A stretch of 59,807 nt of DNA from an uncultured Agromyces sp. (GCA_913053875.1 CAJXGN010000018.1:1-59807), one strand, 5' to 3'. Shown: positions 9,498 through 18,488, counted from the first letter of the stretch. A program made the numbers and translations. Notes: generated from the letters alone by a model not told the origin.

Positions 9498-10435
9498 CGC
9501 TGCCCCAGCAGGCCGTCGAGGCGTTCGCCGGCCGCCCACGCGAGCGCTCCGGCGCGGTCGGGGTCGGATGCCCCGTCGGCGACGACCACCCCGTAGCGGA
9601 GCGTCATGGCTTCGCCGGGCGCGATCTCGTGCTCCTCGCTGAAGAACGGCGCCGGGCAGATGCACGCGAACTCCTCGCTGCGCGCGAACCACTGCGTCGG
9701 GTGCTGCAGGTTGCCCGGGCCGTCGACGAACACGACCGTCGAGGCCGCATCGATCTCGTCGTGCTTCCCCGTGAAGCCCATCCACGGCGCCCGTGTGCCG
9801 CGGAGCTCGTCGCCGCCGGTCACGCCCGGGGCGAGCAGCTGCCCGCCGGTGAACGAGCGGGGGCCGCGCCAGAACAGGCCGCCGTAGCCGGCATTCTCGC
9901 GCCCGCGGGTCGTGGGCGACCCGATCGGGATCGACCGGTCGGTGCGGTTCGTCATGCGGGTCGCGAAGCCGAGCAGCCAGGCCTCGTCGTCGATGACGGA
10001 TGCCGCGAGCGTGCGCTCCTCGTCGAAGATCGCCTCGCCCGCCTCGGTCACCCAGGTCAGGCGCTCGACGGCGCACGGGCTGCCGCTCGCGGCATCCGCC
10101 TGCTCGAAGCCGTCGTGGCGCTGCGTGCCGTTGTTGGGCAGCTGCACGTATCCCTGCTCGCGAACGAAGGTGGGGCCGCCCCAGAAGTTCTCGTCGCCGA
10201 CGACGGGCAGCGACCAGGCGATGCCCTTGTGCCAGACGTGGTCGTGGGGGCGGTACAGCGACACGGTGCGGCCGGCGCGCGTGCGGATCGGGCTGAGGTA
10301 CGGCCGCGGCGACTCGTAGGTCGGGTGCGTGGGGCGGAAGACGTACTCCGCGAGGGCGACGCCGCCGTCGCCGTCGGCGCCCGGGTCGGTGATCGTGAGA
10401 CGGTCGTGGGACTGGTCGATGCGGAGGTCGGGCAT
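9494..10435 (-). CDS. DUF6807 (PmoA-like) family protein
   Basis: Protein of 313 aa of the DUF6807/PmoA-homologue family. It has the conserved stretches YRPHDHVWHKGIAWSLP (near residue 60), FWGGPTF, and QHPTQWFARSEEFACICPAPF (near residue 250, shown in part as HPTQWFAR). Members accompany sugar oxidoreductases in actinobacterial glycoside-catabolic clusters; the reaction is unknown, and the fold is probably a beta-sandwich. First gene of the leftward operon DUF6807-cupin-Gfo/Idh. A CGAGGAGCCCG ribosome-binding region precedes the ATG, and a LacI-type operator overlaps the probable promoter upstream. Confidence 0.88.
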   Translation of the reverse strand: MPDLRIDQSHDRLTITDPGADGDGGVALAEYVFRPTHPTYESPRPYLSPIRTRAGRTVSLYRPHDHVWHKGIAWSLPVVGDENFWGGPTFVREQGYVQLPNNGTQRHDGFEQADAASGSPCAVERLTWVTEAGEAIFDEERTLAASVIDDEAWLLGFATRMTNRTDRSIPIGSPTTRGRENAGYGGLFWRGPRSFTGGQLLAPGVTGGDELRGTRAPWMGFTGKHDEIDAASTVVFVDGPGNLQHPTQWFARSEEFACICPAPFFSEEHEIAPGEAMTLRYGVVVADGASDPDRAGALAWAAGERLDGLLGQR

Positions 10436-10754
10436 CGGGCTCCTCGGTTCGTCGTCGATCCTGCGCCTGGTTCGCGCCGCTCGTGTGGGAAAGCGTTATC
10501 CAGCGTACACGTCCCCGCTCTCGCAATCTACGCGCCCCACGTACCGTCTCCGCATCCGCGTGAGTGCCATCTCTTCGTTCGAGGGCGAGAGCTTCGGCCC
10601 TCGGATGAAGGAACAGCCCTCAGACGCGGGCTGGGTGGTGACGCGGGGCAGCGGGACGCGGCAGACGGGGCGGGGCGCGGGGCGCGTGGCGCGGGAGACG
10701 TCATGCGGGGAGACATCCGAGGGCCGGGGAGAGTGGCGGTGCGAGCATGGGGGC
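10436..10754. other. Intergenic region between divergent DUF6807 operon and sulfur operon
   Basis: About 320 bp without a credible gene. The left end holds the leader, -10 and LacI-type operator of the DUF6807 operon. The rest is GC-rich with a small stem near 10580 (GAGGGC/GCCCTC). The string CCCTCAGACG also occurs in the 20.1-kb intergenic region. No convincing -10 box for the rightward gene could be fixed. Confidence 0.6.
10486..10507 (-). promoter_or_regulatory. LacI-type operator and -10 box of the DUF6807 operon
   Basis: TGGGAAAGCGTTATCCA (10486-10502) is an imperfect palindrome of the LacI-family type centred on CG. On the minus strand TACGCT (10507-10502) forms a -10 box directly upstream of it, so a bound repressor would cover the transcription start. 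The sequence closely resembles the site at 30655-30672. Confidence 0.6.
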
Positions 10755-11594
10755 GTGAGTCCACGCCCGCCCGCACTCGTCGCCGTGTCGCACGGCACGT
10801 CGTCGGTCGAGGGGCGCGCCGCGGTGCGGGCGCTGTTCGACGCGGTGGCCGCTGCGGCGGGCGAGCGATGGGGGTCGGATGCCCCCGAGCTGCGCCTCTG
10901 CCACGTCGACGTCGAGCAGCCCGACGTGCCGACCTCGCTCGCGACGCTGCCCGACGAGACGCCCGCGGTGCTCGTGCCCCTGCTGCTCTCGGCGGGGTAC
11001 CACGTGCACGTCGACCTCGCCGAGGCGGCGGCCGACACGCGCGCGGCCTGCCGCCCGGTCGCGGTCGCCGACGCCCTCGGCCCCGACGACCGGCTCGTGC
11101 CGATGCTGCGCCGCCGCCTCGCCGAGGCGGGCGCCCACGGCGACGAGCGTGTGGTGCTCGCCGCCGCCGGGTCGAGCGACGCCCGCGCCGTCGACGCGTG
11201 CCGCGACATGGCCGATCGTCTCGCCGCCGCCCTCCCCGCGACCTCGACTCCCCCGCCCACCCCCTCGAGACCCGTCGGAAAGCCGCGCTCTGGCGCGCCG
11301 GAGCGCAGTCTTTCGACGGGTCTCGCACCCAGAACGGGCGAGATCGGGTTCCTGTCGGCGGCCGAGCCGAGGCTGAACGAGGCCGTGCGGGCGGCGCGCG
11401 AGGGCGCCGGCCCGGACGCCCGCGTCGCCGTCGCGAGCTACCTGCTCGCGCCGGGCTACTTCCAGGACCTCGCGGCCGCGAGCGCACCCGACGTCATGGC
11501 CGCACCGCTGCTGCGCTACGACGCCCCGGCCCCCGCCGAACTCGTCGAGATCGTGCTCGACCGATACACCGCGGGCGCCGCGAACGTCTACTGA
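10755..11594 (+). CDS. Sirohydrochlorin chelatase (CbiX/SirB family) with in-frame palindromic insertion
   Basis: Protein of 279 aa of the CbiX/SirB class, which inserts ferrous iron (or cobalt) into sirohydrochlorin; here presumably to make sirohaem for the adjacent sulfite reductase. The N-terminal half has ALVAVSHGTSSVEGRAA (chelatase His near residue 11) and PLLLSAGYHVHVDL (second His near residue 81). A second, related half begins near residue 195 (VAVASYLLAPGYF). Between the halves, about 20 residues (RPVGKPRSGAPERSLSTGLA) are encoded by palindromic element copy B, inserted in frame at the likely linker. GTG 10755 is chosen because homologues start shortly before the SHG motif; the ribosome site is weak. 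First gene of the sulfur operon. Confidence 0.88.
   Translation: MSPRPPALVAVSHGTSSVEGRAAVRALFDAVAAAAGERWGSDAPELRLCHVDVEQPDVPTSLATLPDETPAVLVPLLLSAGYHVHVDLAEAAADTRAACRPVAVADALGPDDRLVPMLRRRLAEAGAHGDERVVLAAAGSSDARAVDACRDMADRLAAALPATSTPPPTPSRPVGKPRSGAPERSLSTGLAPRTGEIGFLSAAEPRLNEAVRAAREGAGPDARVAVASYLLAPGYFQDLAAASAPDVMAAPLLRYDAPAPAELVEIVLDRYTAGAANVY
11266..11325. repeat. Palindromic element copy B (inside the chelatase gene)
   Basis: Exactly 60 bp, arms CGAGACCCGTC and GACGGGTCTCG, with an inner stem around GCGCTCTGGCGCGCCGGAGCGC that differs from copies A and C. Because its length is a multiple of three, the chelatase frame stays open and gains 20 codons. Confidence 0.9.
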
Positions 11595-11734
11595 CGCACC
11601 CCGATGACGCGAGTGTTACGCGTTGCATGACCCCACGTGACCCGGCGTGACACGGCGCCCTACCGGCATCCGCTCGACCTCCGTACCGTCGGGCACGCAC
11701 CCCCGATCGGGGGCCGCAGCGAGGAGGGGTGATC

Positions 11735-13514
11735 GTGACGATCGAGACGACGGATGCCGCGGGGCGCACGCCGCGCACCGCGCGCGAGGTGCCCGCCGAC
11801 GGGTCCGCGCCCGCCGAACGCCCCGCCCGCCAGGCCCGCCCGCCGCGACCCGCGAGCCGCCCGAACGGGCAGTGGAAGGTCGACGGCACCGCACCCCTCA
11901 ACGCGAACGAGGAGTGGAAGCAGGTCGACAGCGGGCTCGCGGTGCGCGAGCGCATCGAGACGACCTACGCCCGCGACGGGTTCGCGTCGATCGACCCGAC
12001 CGACCTGCACGGGCGGTTCCGCTGGTGGGGCATGTACACGCAGCGCAAGCCCGGCATCGACGGCGGCCGCACCGCAACGCTCGAGCCGCACGAGCTCGAG
12101 GACGAGTACTTCATGCTGCGCGTGCGCATCGACGGCGGGCAGCTCACCACCGAGCAGCTGCGGGTGATCGGCGGCATCTCGACCGAGTTCGCGCGCGGCA
12201 GCGCCGACCTCACCGACCAGGCAGAACGTGCAGCTGCACTGGATCCGCGTCGAGGACGTGCCCGAGATCTGGCGCCGGCTCGAAGCGGTCGGCCTCGGCA
12301 CGACCGAGGCGTGCGGCGACGTGCCGCGCGTGGTGCTCGGGTCTCCGGTCGCAGGCATCGCCGCCGACGAGCTCATCGACCCGACGCCGCAGATCGACGA
12401 GATCACGACCCGCTTCATCGGCGACGAGTCGCTCGCGAACCTGCCGCGCAAGTTCAAGTCGGCGATCACGGGCCACCCGAGCCAGGACGTCGTGCACGAG
12501 ATCAACGACGTCGCGTTCGTCGCGGTAGAGCACCCGACGCTCGGCGTCGGGTACGACCTGTGGGTCGGCGGCGGGCTCTCGACGGCGCCGCGGCTCGCCG
12601 AGCGGCTGGGCGTGTTCGTGGCGCCCGAGCAGGTCGCCGACGCGTGGCACGGGGTCGCGCAGATCTTCCGCGACTACGGCTACCGGCGGCTGCGCAACAA
12701 GGCGCGCCTGAAGTTCCTGCTCGCCGAGTGGGGCACCGGGAAGTTCCGCGAGGTGCTCGAGACCGAGTACCTCGGGCACGCCCTGCCCGACGGACCGGCG
12801 GCGCCCACGCCGACGACGACCGGCGACCACGTCGGCGTGCACCGCCAGAAGGACGGCCGGTACTACGTCGGCGCGACGCCGATCGTCGGGCGCGTGTCGG
12901 GCGAGACGCTCACGGCGCTCGCGGATCTCGTCGAGGCGCACGGGTCGACGCGGCTGCGCACGACCCCGCACCAGAAGGTCGTCGTGCTCGACATCCCCGA
13001 AGATCGGGTCGAGTCGCTCATCGCCGGCCTCGACGCGCTCGGGCTGCAGGCACGCCCGAGCCTGATCCGCCGCGGCACCATCGCCTGCACGGGCATCGAG
13101 TTCTGCAAGCTCGCGATCGTCGAGACCAAGGGGCACGCGACCGCCGCCGTGCTCGAGCTCGAGGAGCGGCTCGATGCGCTCGACCTGCCGCACCCGATCA
13201 GCCTGCACGTGAACGGCTGCCCCAACTCGTGCGCGCGCATCCAGACGGCCGACATCGGCCTGAAGGGCCAGCTCGTCACGATCGACGGCGAGCAGGTACC
13301 GGGCTACCAGGTGCACCTCGGCGGCGGGCTCGCCTCGCAGGACCGCGACGAGGCCGGCCTCGGCCGCACCGTGCGCGGCCTCAAGGTCGCCGCCGACGGC
13401 ATCGCCGACTACGTCGAGCGGGTCGTCACGCGCTTCCTCGACGAGCGCGACCAGGCGACCGACGAGACGTTCGCGCAGTGGGCGCACCGGGCCGACGAGG
13501 AGTCGCTGCGATGA
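11735..13514 (+). pseudogene. Ferredoxin-dependent sulfite/nitrite reductase, interrupted by a +1 frameshift
   Basis: Sirohaem/4Fe-4S reductase, expected to turn sulfite into sulfide in this operon. The N-terminal part (GTG 11735, after GAGGAGGGG) is in one frame through LRVIGGISTEFARGSADLTD. The rest, beginning QNVQLHWIRVEDVPEIW, is in the next frame. Removing the A at 12219 restores a continuous DRQNVQLHW, giving about 592 aa. The cluster ligands are intact downstream: ACTGIEFC (13084) and NGCPNSC (13213). So the defect is a single inserted base, not decay. It is either a sequencing or assembly error or a recent inactivating mutation. Flanking operon genes are intact. Nitrite reductase is the alternative name, but the sulfur context favours sulfite. 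Confidence 0.88.
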
Positions 13515-14380
13515 GCGCGCGCAACCTGGGGAGCAGGGCGGCGGATGCCCCTGAGGTCGGCGTCGGGCCGGAGGCATCCGCTCGGCCCTCGACCAGGGCG
13601 GCGGATGCCCCCTGGGCGGACCTCGCGCCCGAGGCATCCGCTCGGGTCTCGACCCGCGACACGCCGGCCCGTCGCTCGCCCGACGAGCTGCGCGACCTCG
13701 CCGAGGCGGGGAACGCCGCGCTCGGCAGCCTGACCGACCACGAGGCCTCCCCCGCCGACGTCGTCGCCTGGGTCGCGGAGCACTTCGCGACGGATGCCGC
13801 GGCCGTCGCCTGCTCGATGGCCGACGCGGCGCTCCCCCACCTCGTGTCGCAGCACCTGCCGGGGGTGGACGTGCTGTTCCTCGACACGGGGTACCACTTC
13901 GCCGAGACGCGCGTCACGCGCGACGAGGTCGCCCGGCAGCTCGACGTGCGCGTGGTCGACGTGCTGCCCGAGCAGACCGTCGCCGAGCAGGACGCCGAGT
14001 TCGGTGCGGAGCTGTTCGCCCGCGACCCGGCGCTGTGCTGCGCGCGACGCAAGGTCGGGCCGCTGCAGCGGGCACTCGCGGGCTACGAGGTGTGGTTCAC
14101 GGGCGTGCGCCGCGACGAGGCGCCGACGCGCACCGGTACCCCGCTCGTGACCTACGACGACCGCAACGGGCTCGTGAAGGTCAACCCGGTCGCGGCGTGG
14201 AGCTTCGACGACCTCCTCGACTACGCGGGCGCGCACGCCGTGCCCGTGAACCTCCTCATGTCGCACGGCTACCCGTCGATCGGGTGCGAGCCGTGCACGA
14301 AGCCCGTCGCCGCCGGCGACGACCCGAGGTCGGGCCGCTGGGCCGGCCTCGCCAAGACGGAATGCGGGTTGCACCTATGA
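13511..14380 (+). CDS. cysH: Phosphoadenylyl/adenylyl-sulfate reductase
   Basis: Reduces activated sulfate (APS or PAPS) to sulfite, 289 aa. The C-terminal domain has the cysteine pairs of the 4Fe-4S type that favours APS: CCARRK near residue 176 and GCEPC near 257. The catalytic ECGLH lies at the C-terminus. The PP-loop region reads AVACSMADAALPHL near residue 97. The first ~48 residues are unusual: two tandem 20-residue units (AADAP...EASAR.STR) encoded by a 60-bp direct repeat; the conserved protein appears to begin near RRSPDELRDLAEAG. The ATG overlaps the reductase stop (ATGA), and the stop overlaps cysD. Confidence 0.95.
   Translation: MSARNLGSRAADAPEVGVGPEASARPSTRAADAPWADLAPEASARVSTRDTPARRSPDELRDLAEAGNAALGSLTDHEASPADVVAWVAEHFATDAAAVACSMADAALPHLVSQHLPGVDVLFLDTGYHFAETRVTRDEVARQLDVRVVDVLPEQTVAEQDAEFGAELFARDPALCCARRKVGPLQRALAGYEVWFTGVRRDEAPTRTGTPLVTYDDRNGLVKVNPVAAWSFDDLLDYAGAHAVPVNLLMSHGYPSIGCEPCTKPVAAGDDPRSGRWAGLAKTECGLHL
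13535..13654 (+). repeat. Tandem duplicate 60-bp palindromic unit in cysH
   Basis: Two 60-bp units (13535-13594 and 13595-13654) start with AGGGCGGCGGATGCCCC and end with CTCGACC. Each contains an inverted pair, GCGGATGCC and GGCATCCGC, able to form a hairpin. They encode 20 residues each in frame at the CysH N-terminus. Confidence 0.88.
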
Positions 14381-15318
14381 CCGACACGCTGACGACGACG
14401 GATGCCGCGGCATCCGCCACCCCCGCGGGGATCGACGCGCTCGACGCGCTCGAGGCGGAGGCGATCCACGTGATCCGCGAGGTGGTCGCCGAGTTCGAGC
14501 GGCCCGTGCTGCTGTTCTCGGGCGGCAAGGACTCGGTGGTGGTGCTGCACCTCGCCGCGAAGGCGTTCCGCCCCGGGAAGGTGCCGTTCCCGCTGCTGCA
14601 CGTCGACACCGGGCACAACTTCCCCGAGGTGCTGCGCTTCCGCGACGAGACGGCCGCGCGCCTGGGCGTGCGCCTCGAGGTGGCCCGCGTGCAGGACTAC
14701 CTCGACGACGGGCGCCTGGCCGAGCGGGCCGACGGCACGCGCAACCCGCTGCAGACGCTGCCGCTGCTCGACGCGATCGCGGCCGGGCGCCACGACGCGG
14801 TCTTCGGCGGCGCGCGCCGCGACGAGGACAAGGCGCGGGCGAAGGAGCGCATCCTGTCGCTGCGCGACGAGTTCGGGCAGTGGGACCCGCGTAACCAGCG
14901 GCCGGAGCTCTGGAGCCTCTACAACGGTCGGCACACGGTCGGCCAGCACGTGCGCGCCTTCCCGATCTCGAACTGGACCGAGCTCGACGTCTGGCGCTAC
15001 ATCGCGCGCGAGCGCATCGCGCTGCCGCCGCTCTACTTCGCGCACGAGCGCGAGGTGTATGCGCGCGACGGCATGTGGCTCGCCGTGAGCGACGTGTCGG
15101 CGCCCCGCGCCGGCGAGACCGTCGAGCGGCGCACGGTGCGCTACCGCACGGTGGGCGACCTGAGCTGCACGGGGGCGGTCGAGTCGGAAGCCGCGGACCT
15201 CGACGCCATCGTGCGCGAGGTCGCCGCTTCGACCATCACCGAACGCGGCGCGACCCGCGCCGACGACCGCCTCTCGGAGGCGGCCATGGAGGACCGCAAG
15301 AAGGACGGGTACTTCTGA
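14377..15318 (+). CDS. cysD: Sulfate adenylyltransferase subunit 2
   Basis: Catalytic subunit of ATP sulfurylase, 313 aa, converting sulfate and ATP to APS with GTP hydrolysis by CysN. The PP-loop LLFSGGKDSVV is near residue 46, and the family strings GGARRDEDKARAKERI (near 146) and FPISNWTELDVWRYI (near 195) are present. It ends with the typical basic EDRKKDGYF. The first ~22 residues are Thr/Ala-rich and include the perfect palindrome GGATGCCGCGGCATCC. The ATG overlaps the cysH stop and the stop shares a base with cysN (TGATG). Confidence 0.97.
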   Translation: MTDTLTTTDAAASATPAGIDALDALEAEAIHVIREVVAEFERPVLLFSGGKDSVVVLHLAAKAFRPGKVPFPLLHVDTGHNFPEVLRFRDETAARLGVRLEVARVQDYLDDGRLAERADGTRNPLQTLPLLDAIAAGRHDAVFGGARRDEDKARAKERILSLRDEFGQWDPRNQRPELWSLYNGRHTVGQHVRAFPISNWTELDVWRYIARERIALPPLYFAHEREVYARDGMWLAVSDVSAPRAGETVERRTVRYRTVGDLSCTGAVESEAADLDAIVREVAASTITERGATRADDRLSEAAMEDRKKDGYF

Positions 15319-16703
15319 TGACGGATGCCACGCAGCTGCTCGCCCCCGCGAGCGCGACGGATGCCCCCGCGAGCGCGAGCCCCGCCCTCGACCGCGCCGC
15401 CGGCGCGACCTCGCTCTTCCGCTTCGCGACGGCCGGCAGCGTCGACGACGGCAAGTCCACCCTCGTGGGGCGATTGCTGCACGACTCGAAGGCGATCCTC
15501 GCCGACCAGTTCGAGCAGGTCGCCCGCACCTCGCGCGAGCGCGGCTTCGGCCAGGGCACCGGGTTCGACTTCGCGCTGCTCACCGACGGGCTGCGTGCGG
15601 AGCGCGAGCAGGGCATCACGATCGACGTCGCCTACCGGTACTTCTCGACCGGGCAGCGCAGCTTCATCCTCGCCGACTGCCCCGGCCACGTGCAGTACAC
15701 GCGCAACATGGTCACGGGCGCGACCACGGCCGACGCGGTCGTCGTGCTCGTCGACGCGCGCAACGGCGTGCTCGAGCAGACGCGGCGCCACCTCGCGGTG
15801 GTCGCGCTGCTGCGCGTGCCGCACGTGGTCGTCGCGGTGAACAAGATCGACCTGCTCGGCTTCGACGAGGGCGCGTTCACCCGCGTCGCCGACGACGTGC
15901 GCCGGGTCGCGGGCGAGCTGGGCCTGGCCGACGTGCACGTGCTGCCCGTCTCGGCGCTCGACGGCGACAACGTCGTCGACCGGTCGTCACGCACGCCCTG
16001 GTACGACGGACCGTCGCTGCTCGAGCTGCTCGAGACGCTGCCCCCGCTCGACGGGCTCGAGGCCGACGCCGAGGCGTTCCGCCTGCCGGTGCAGCTCGTG
16101 CTCCGCCCGCAGGGCGGCCTGGCGCCCGACCTCGCCGGCGACCCCGCGACCGCCGAGGCGTATCGCGACTACCGCGCCGCGGCCGGACGCATCGCGTCGG
16201 GCACCGTGCGCGTGGGCGACCGCGTGCAGGTCTTCCCGTCGGGCATCGAGACCACGGTCACCGGCGTCGAGGTCGCCGGCGCTCCTGCCGACGCCGCGGC
16301 CGCCCCGCAGTCGGTCGCCCTTCGCCTGGCCGACGACGTCGACCTCGCCCGCGGCACCCTGCTCGCCGAGGCCGGCACCCTCCCCGAGGGGCGCCGAGAG
16401 ATCGACGCCGACCTGTTCCAGCTCGACGCGCGCACGCTCGCGCAGGGGGCCCGCGTGCTCGTGAAGCACGGCACGACGACCGTGCAGGCGATCGTCGCCG
16501 AGATCTCCTCCCGGCGCGACCTCGACGCGCTCACCCACGAACCCGCCGACGCGCTGGCCGTGAACGACATCGGCCGCGCGCGCCTCGTGCTCTCCGCGCC
16601 GCTGCCGCTCGAGCCGTACGCGCTGCACCGCGCGGGCGGCTCGTTCCTCGTCATCCACCCGTCCGACGGCGCGACGCTCGCCGCCGGCACCGTGCGGAGC
16701 TGA
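15318..16703 (+). CDS. cysN: Sulfate adenylyltransferase subunit 1 (GTPase)
   Basis: Regulatory GTPase of ATP sulfurylase, 461 aa, EF-Tu-like. G1 motif AGSVDDGKST near residue 39, G3 DCPGHVQYTRNM near 120, and G4 NKIDLLGF near 174. C-terminal beta-barrel domains follow. No fused APS kinase (CysC) domain is present, as expected beside a CysH that reduces APS directly. The N-terminal 30 residues are an Ala/Ser/Thr-rich tail. Its start overlaps the cysD stop codon. Confidence 0.97.
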   Translation: MTDATQLLAPASATDAPASASPALDRAAGATSLFRFATAGSVDDGKSTLVGRLLHDSKAILADQFEQVARTSRERGFGQGTGFDFALLTDGLRAEREQGITIDVAYRYFSTGQRSFILADCPGHVQYTRNMVTGATTADAVVVLVDARNGVLEQTRRHLAVVALLRVPHVVVAVNKIDLLGFDEGAFTRVADDVRRVAGELGLADVHVLPVSALDGDNVVDRSSRTPWYDGPSLLELLETLPPLDGLEADAEAFRLPVQLVLRPQGGLAPDLAGDPATAEAYRDYRAAAGRIASGTVRVGDRVQVFPSGIETTVTGVEVAGAPADAAAAPQSVALRLADDVDLARGTLLAEAGTLPEGRREIDADLFQLDARTLAQGARVLVKHGTTTVQAIVAEISSRRDLDALTHEPADALAVNDIGRARLVLSAPLPLEPYALHRAGGSFLVIHPSDGATLAAGTVRS

Positions 16704-16705
16704 CC

Positions 16706-17554
16706 ATGGGCACCCCGTCGGCCGAGGCCGCCTCCGCGTCCGCCCCCGCGCCCGCGGCCGGCGTGCGGCTCGCGCCCAGCTTCGACGGGGGCGCACCGGC
16801 GCGCCGGGTGTCGCCGGCGCCGGTCGCGATCCGCGTGGAGCACGTCGCGCAGCGCTACGGCGACGGCCCGCTCGTGCTCGACGACGTCTCGCTCGAGGTC
16901 GCGCGCGGCGAGTTCCTGTGCCTGCTCGGGGCATCCGGGTGCGGCAAGTCGACGCTGCTCGGCCTGCTCGCCGGCCTCGACGCACCGACCTCGGGCACCG
17001 TGGCGATCCCTGCCGAGGGCGCCGCCGCGATGTTCCAGGAGTCCGCGCTGCTGCCGTGGCTGAGCGCCCGCCGCAACGTCGAGCTCGCGCTGAAGCTGCG
17101 CGGTGTGGGCCGTGCCGAGCGCCGCACGCGCGCGCTCGAACTGCTCGACCTGGTGAACCTGGCGGATGCCGCGGAGCGGCGCCCGCACGAACTCTCGGGC
17201 GGCATGCGGCAGCGCGTCGCCCTCGCCCGTGCGCTGGCGCAGGACCGCCCGGTGCTGCTCATGGACGAGCCGTTCGCGGCGCTCGACGCGATCACCCGCG
17301 ACGTGCTGCACGACGAGCTCGAGCGCGTCTGGCGGGCGACTGGCCGCACCATCGTGTTCGTCACCCACAACGTGCGCGAGGCGGCGCGCCTCGGCGAGCG
17401 CGTCGTGCTGCTCGGCAGCCGGCCGGGCCGCGTGGTGCGCGAGTGGCGCGTCGCACGCACGCACGGGCGGCGCATCGAGTCGCCCGAGGTCGGCGCGCTC
17501 GCGACCGAGATCACCGAGCACCTGCGCAGGGAGATCCGCCGCAATGCCGCCTGA
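16706..17554 (+). CDS. ABC transporter ATP-binding protein (nitrate/sulfonate/taurine type)
   Basis: ATPase of 282 aa from the SsuB/TauB/NrtD group. Walker A GASGCGKST near residue 75, Q-loop FQESALLPWLS near 112, signature LSGGMRQRVALARAL near 164, Walker B VLLMDEPFAALDA near 184, and a switch His in FVTHNVREAARL. In the sulfur operon it probably energises sulfonate or sulfate-ester uptake. It starts 2 nt after the cysN stop, and the permease start lies 11 nt inside its end. Confidence 0.93.
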   Translation: MGTPSAEAASASAPAPAAGVRLAPSFDGGAPARRVSPAPVAIRVEHVAQRYGDGPLVLDDVSLEVARGEFLCLLGASGCGKSTLLGLLAGLDAPTSGTVAIPAEGAAAMFQESALLPWLSARRNVELALKLRGVGRAERRTRALELLDLVNLADAAERRPHELSGGMRQRVALARALAQDRPVLLMDEPFAALDAITRDVLHDELERVWRATGRTIVFVTHNVREAARLGERVVLLGSRPGRVVREWRVARTHGRRIESPEVGALATEITEHLRREIRRNAA

Positions 17555-18488
17555 GACCGTGCCGCCTGCGGCCGTGCCGGCTGAGCCCCTGTCGCGTGTG
17601 CCCCTGTCGCCTGAGCCCCCGCTGGTCGACGACCACCGCCGCCTCGAGGCCGGCCTCGACCGGCTGCAGACCCGCGCGCCCGCCCGCCGAAGCCCCCTGC
17701 GACGGGCGCTCGCCACCGCACTGCCGCCGGTCGTCTTCGTCGTGCTGCTCGTCGTCGCGTGGCAGGCGGCCGTGGTGCTCCTCGACCTCTCGCCCGACGT
17801 GCTGCCGTCGCCCGCCGCCGTCGCCGGCGCGGTCGGCGCAGCCTGGGCGTCGGGCACACTGCCCGCTGCGGTCGCCACGAGCGTCGGGCGCGCGTTCGTC
17901 GGGTACGCGCTCGCGCTCGTCGTCGGCACTGCGCTCGGACTCCTGCTCGCCGAGGTGCGACCGATCCGGCGCGCGGTCGGACCCGTCGTCTCCGGGCTCA
18001 TGGTGCTGCCGTCGGTCGCGTGGGTGCCCGCCGCGACCCTCTGGTTCGGGCTCAGCGACGCGCTCGTCACCTTCGTCGTGCTGATGGGCGGCGTGCCGTC
18101 GATCGCGCTCGGCCTCGTCGCGGGCGTCGACCAGGTGCCCCCGCAGCTGCGTCGGGTCGGTCGCGTGCTCGGCGCCGGGCGATTCCGGCAGTCGGTCGAC
18201 ATCGTCTTCCCGGCGGCGCTGCCCGGCTACCTCGCCGGCATCTCGCAGGGCTGGGCCTTCTCGTGGCGCGGCGTGCTGGCCGCCGAGATCATCGCCGTCG
18301 GCGGGTCGCTCGGCACCGGCGTCGGCGCGCTGCTCCAGCAGAGCCGCGAGGCGACGGACCTCGCGGGCGTGCTGGGCGCGATCCTCGTCATCCTCGCGAT
18401 CGGCATCGCCGTGGAGCTCGCGCTGCTCGCACCCGTGCAACGTCGGGTGCTGCGCGGGCGCGGACTGGCGCCGGGCGGCGCGTCGTGA
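17544..18488 (+). CDS. ABC transporter permease (SsuC/TauC type)
   Basis: Membrane subunit of 314 aa partnering the ATPase just upstream (11-nt overlap). A Pro/Glu-rich N-terminus of about 50 residues precedes six predicted membrane segments, the first being PVVFVVLLVVAWQAAVVLL. The EAA-type loop is LRRVGRVLGAGRFRQSVDIV near residue 205. The usual third component, a substrate-binding lipoprotein, is absent here: only 110 bp separate this gene from the ferredoxin reductase, and no coding remnant is visible in that gap. The binding protein must be encoded elsewhere or has been deleted. Confidence 0.92.
   Translation: MPPETVPPAAVPAEPLSRVPLSPEPPLVDDHRRLEAGLDRLQTRAPARRSPLRRALATALPPVVFVVLLVVAWQAAVVLLDLSPDVLPSPAAVAGAVGAAWASGTLPAAVATSVGRAFVGYALALVVGTALGLLLAEVRPIRRAVGPVVSGLMVLPSVAWVPAATLWFGLSDALVTFVVLMGGVPSIALGLVAGVDQVPPQLRRVGRVLGAGRFRQSVDIVFPAALPGYLAGISQGWAFSWRGVLAAEIIAVGGSLGTGVGALLQQSREATDLAGVLGAILVILAIGIAVELALLAPVQRRVLRGRGLAPGGAS

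Noticed and set aside
10560..10754. A riboswitch or small RNA before the sulfur operon
   Set aside because: Only short GC-rich stems are seen; no conserved riboswitch core could be recognised.
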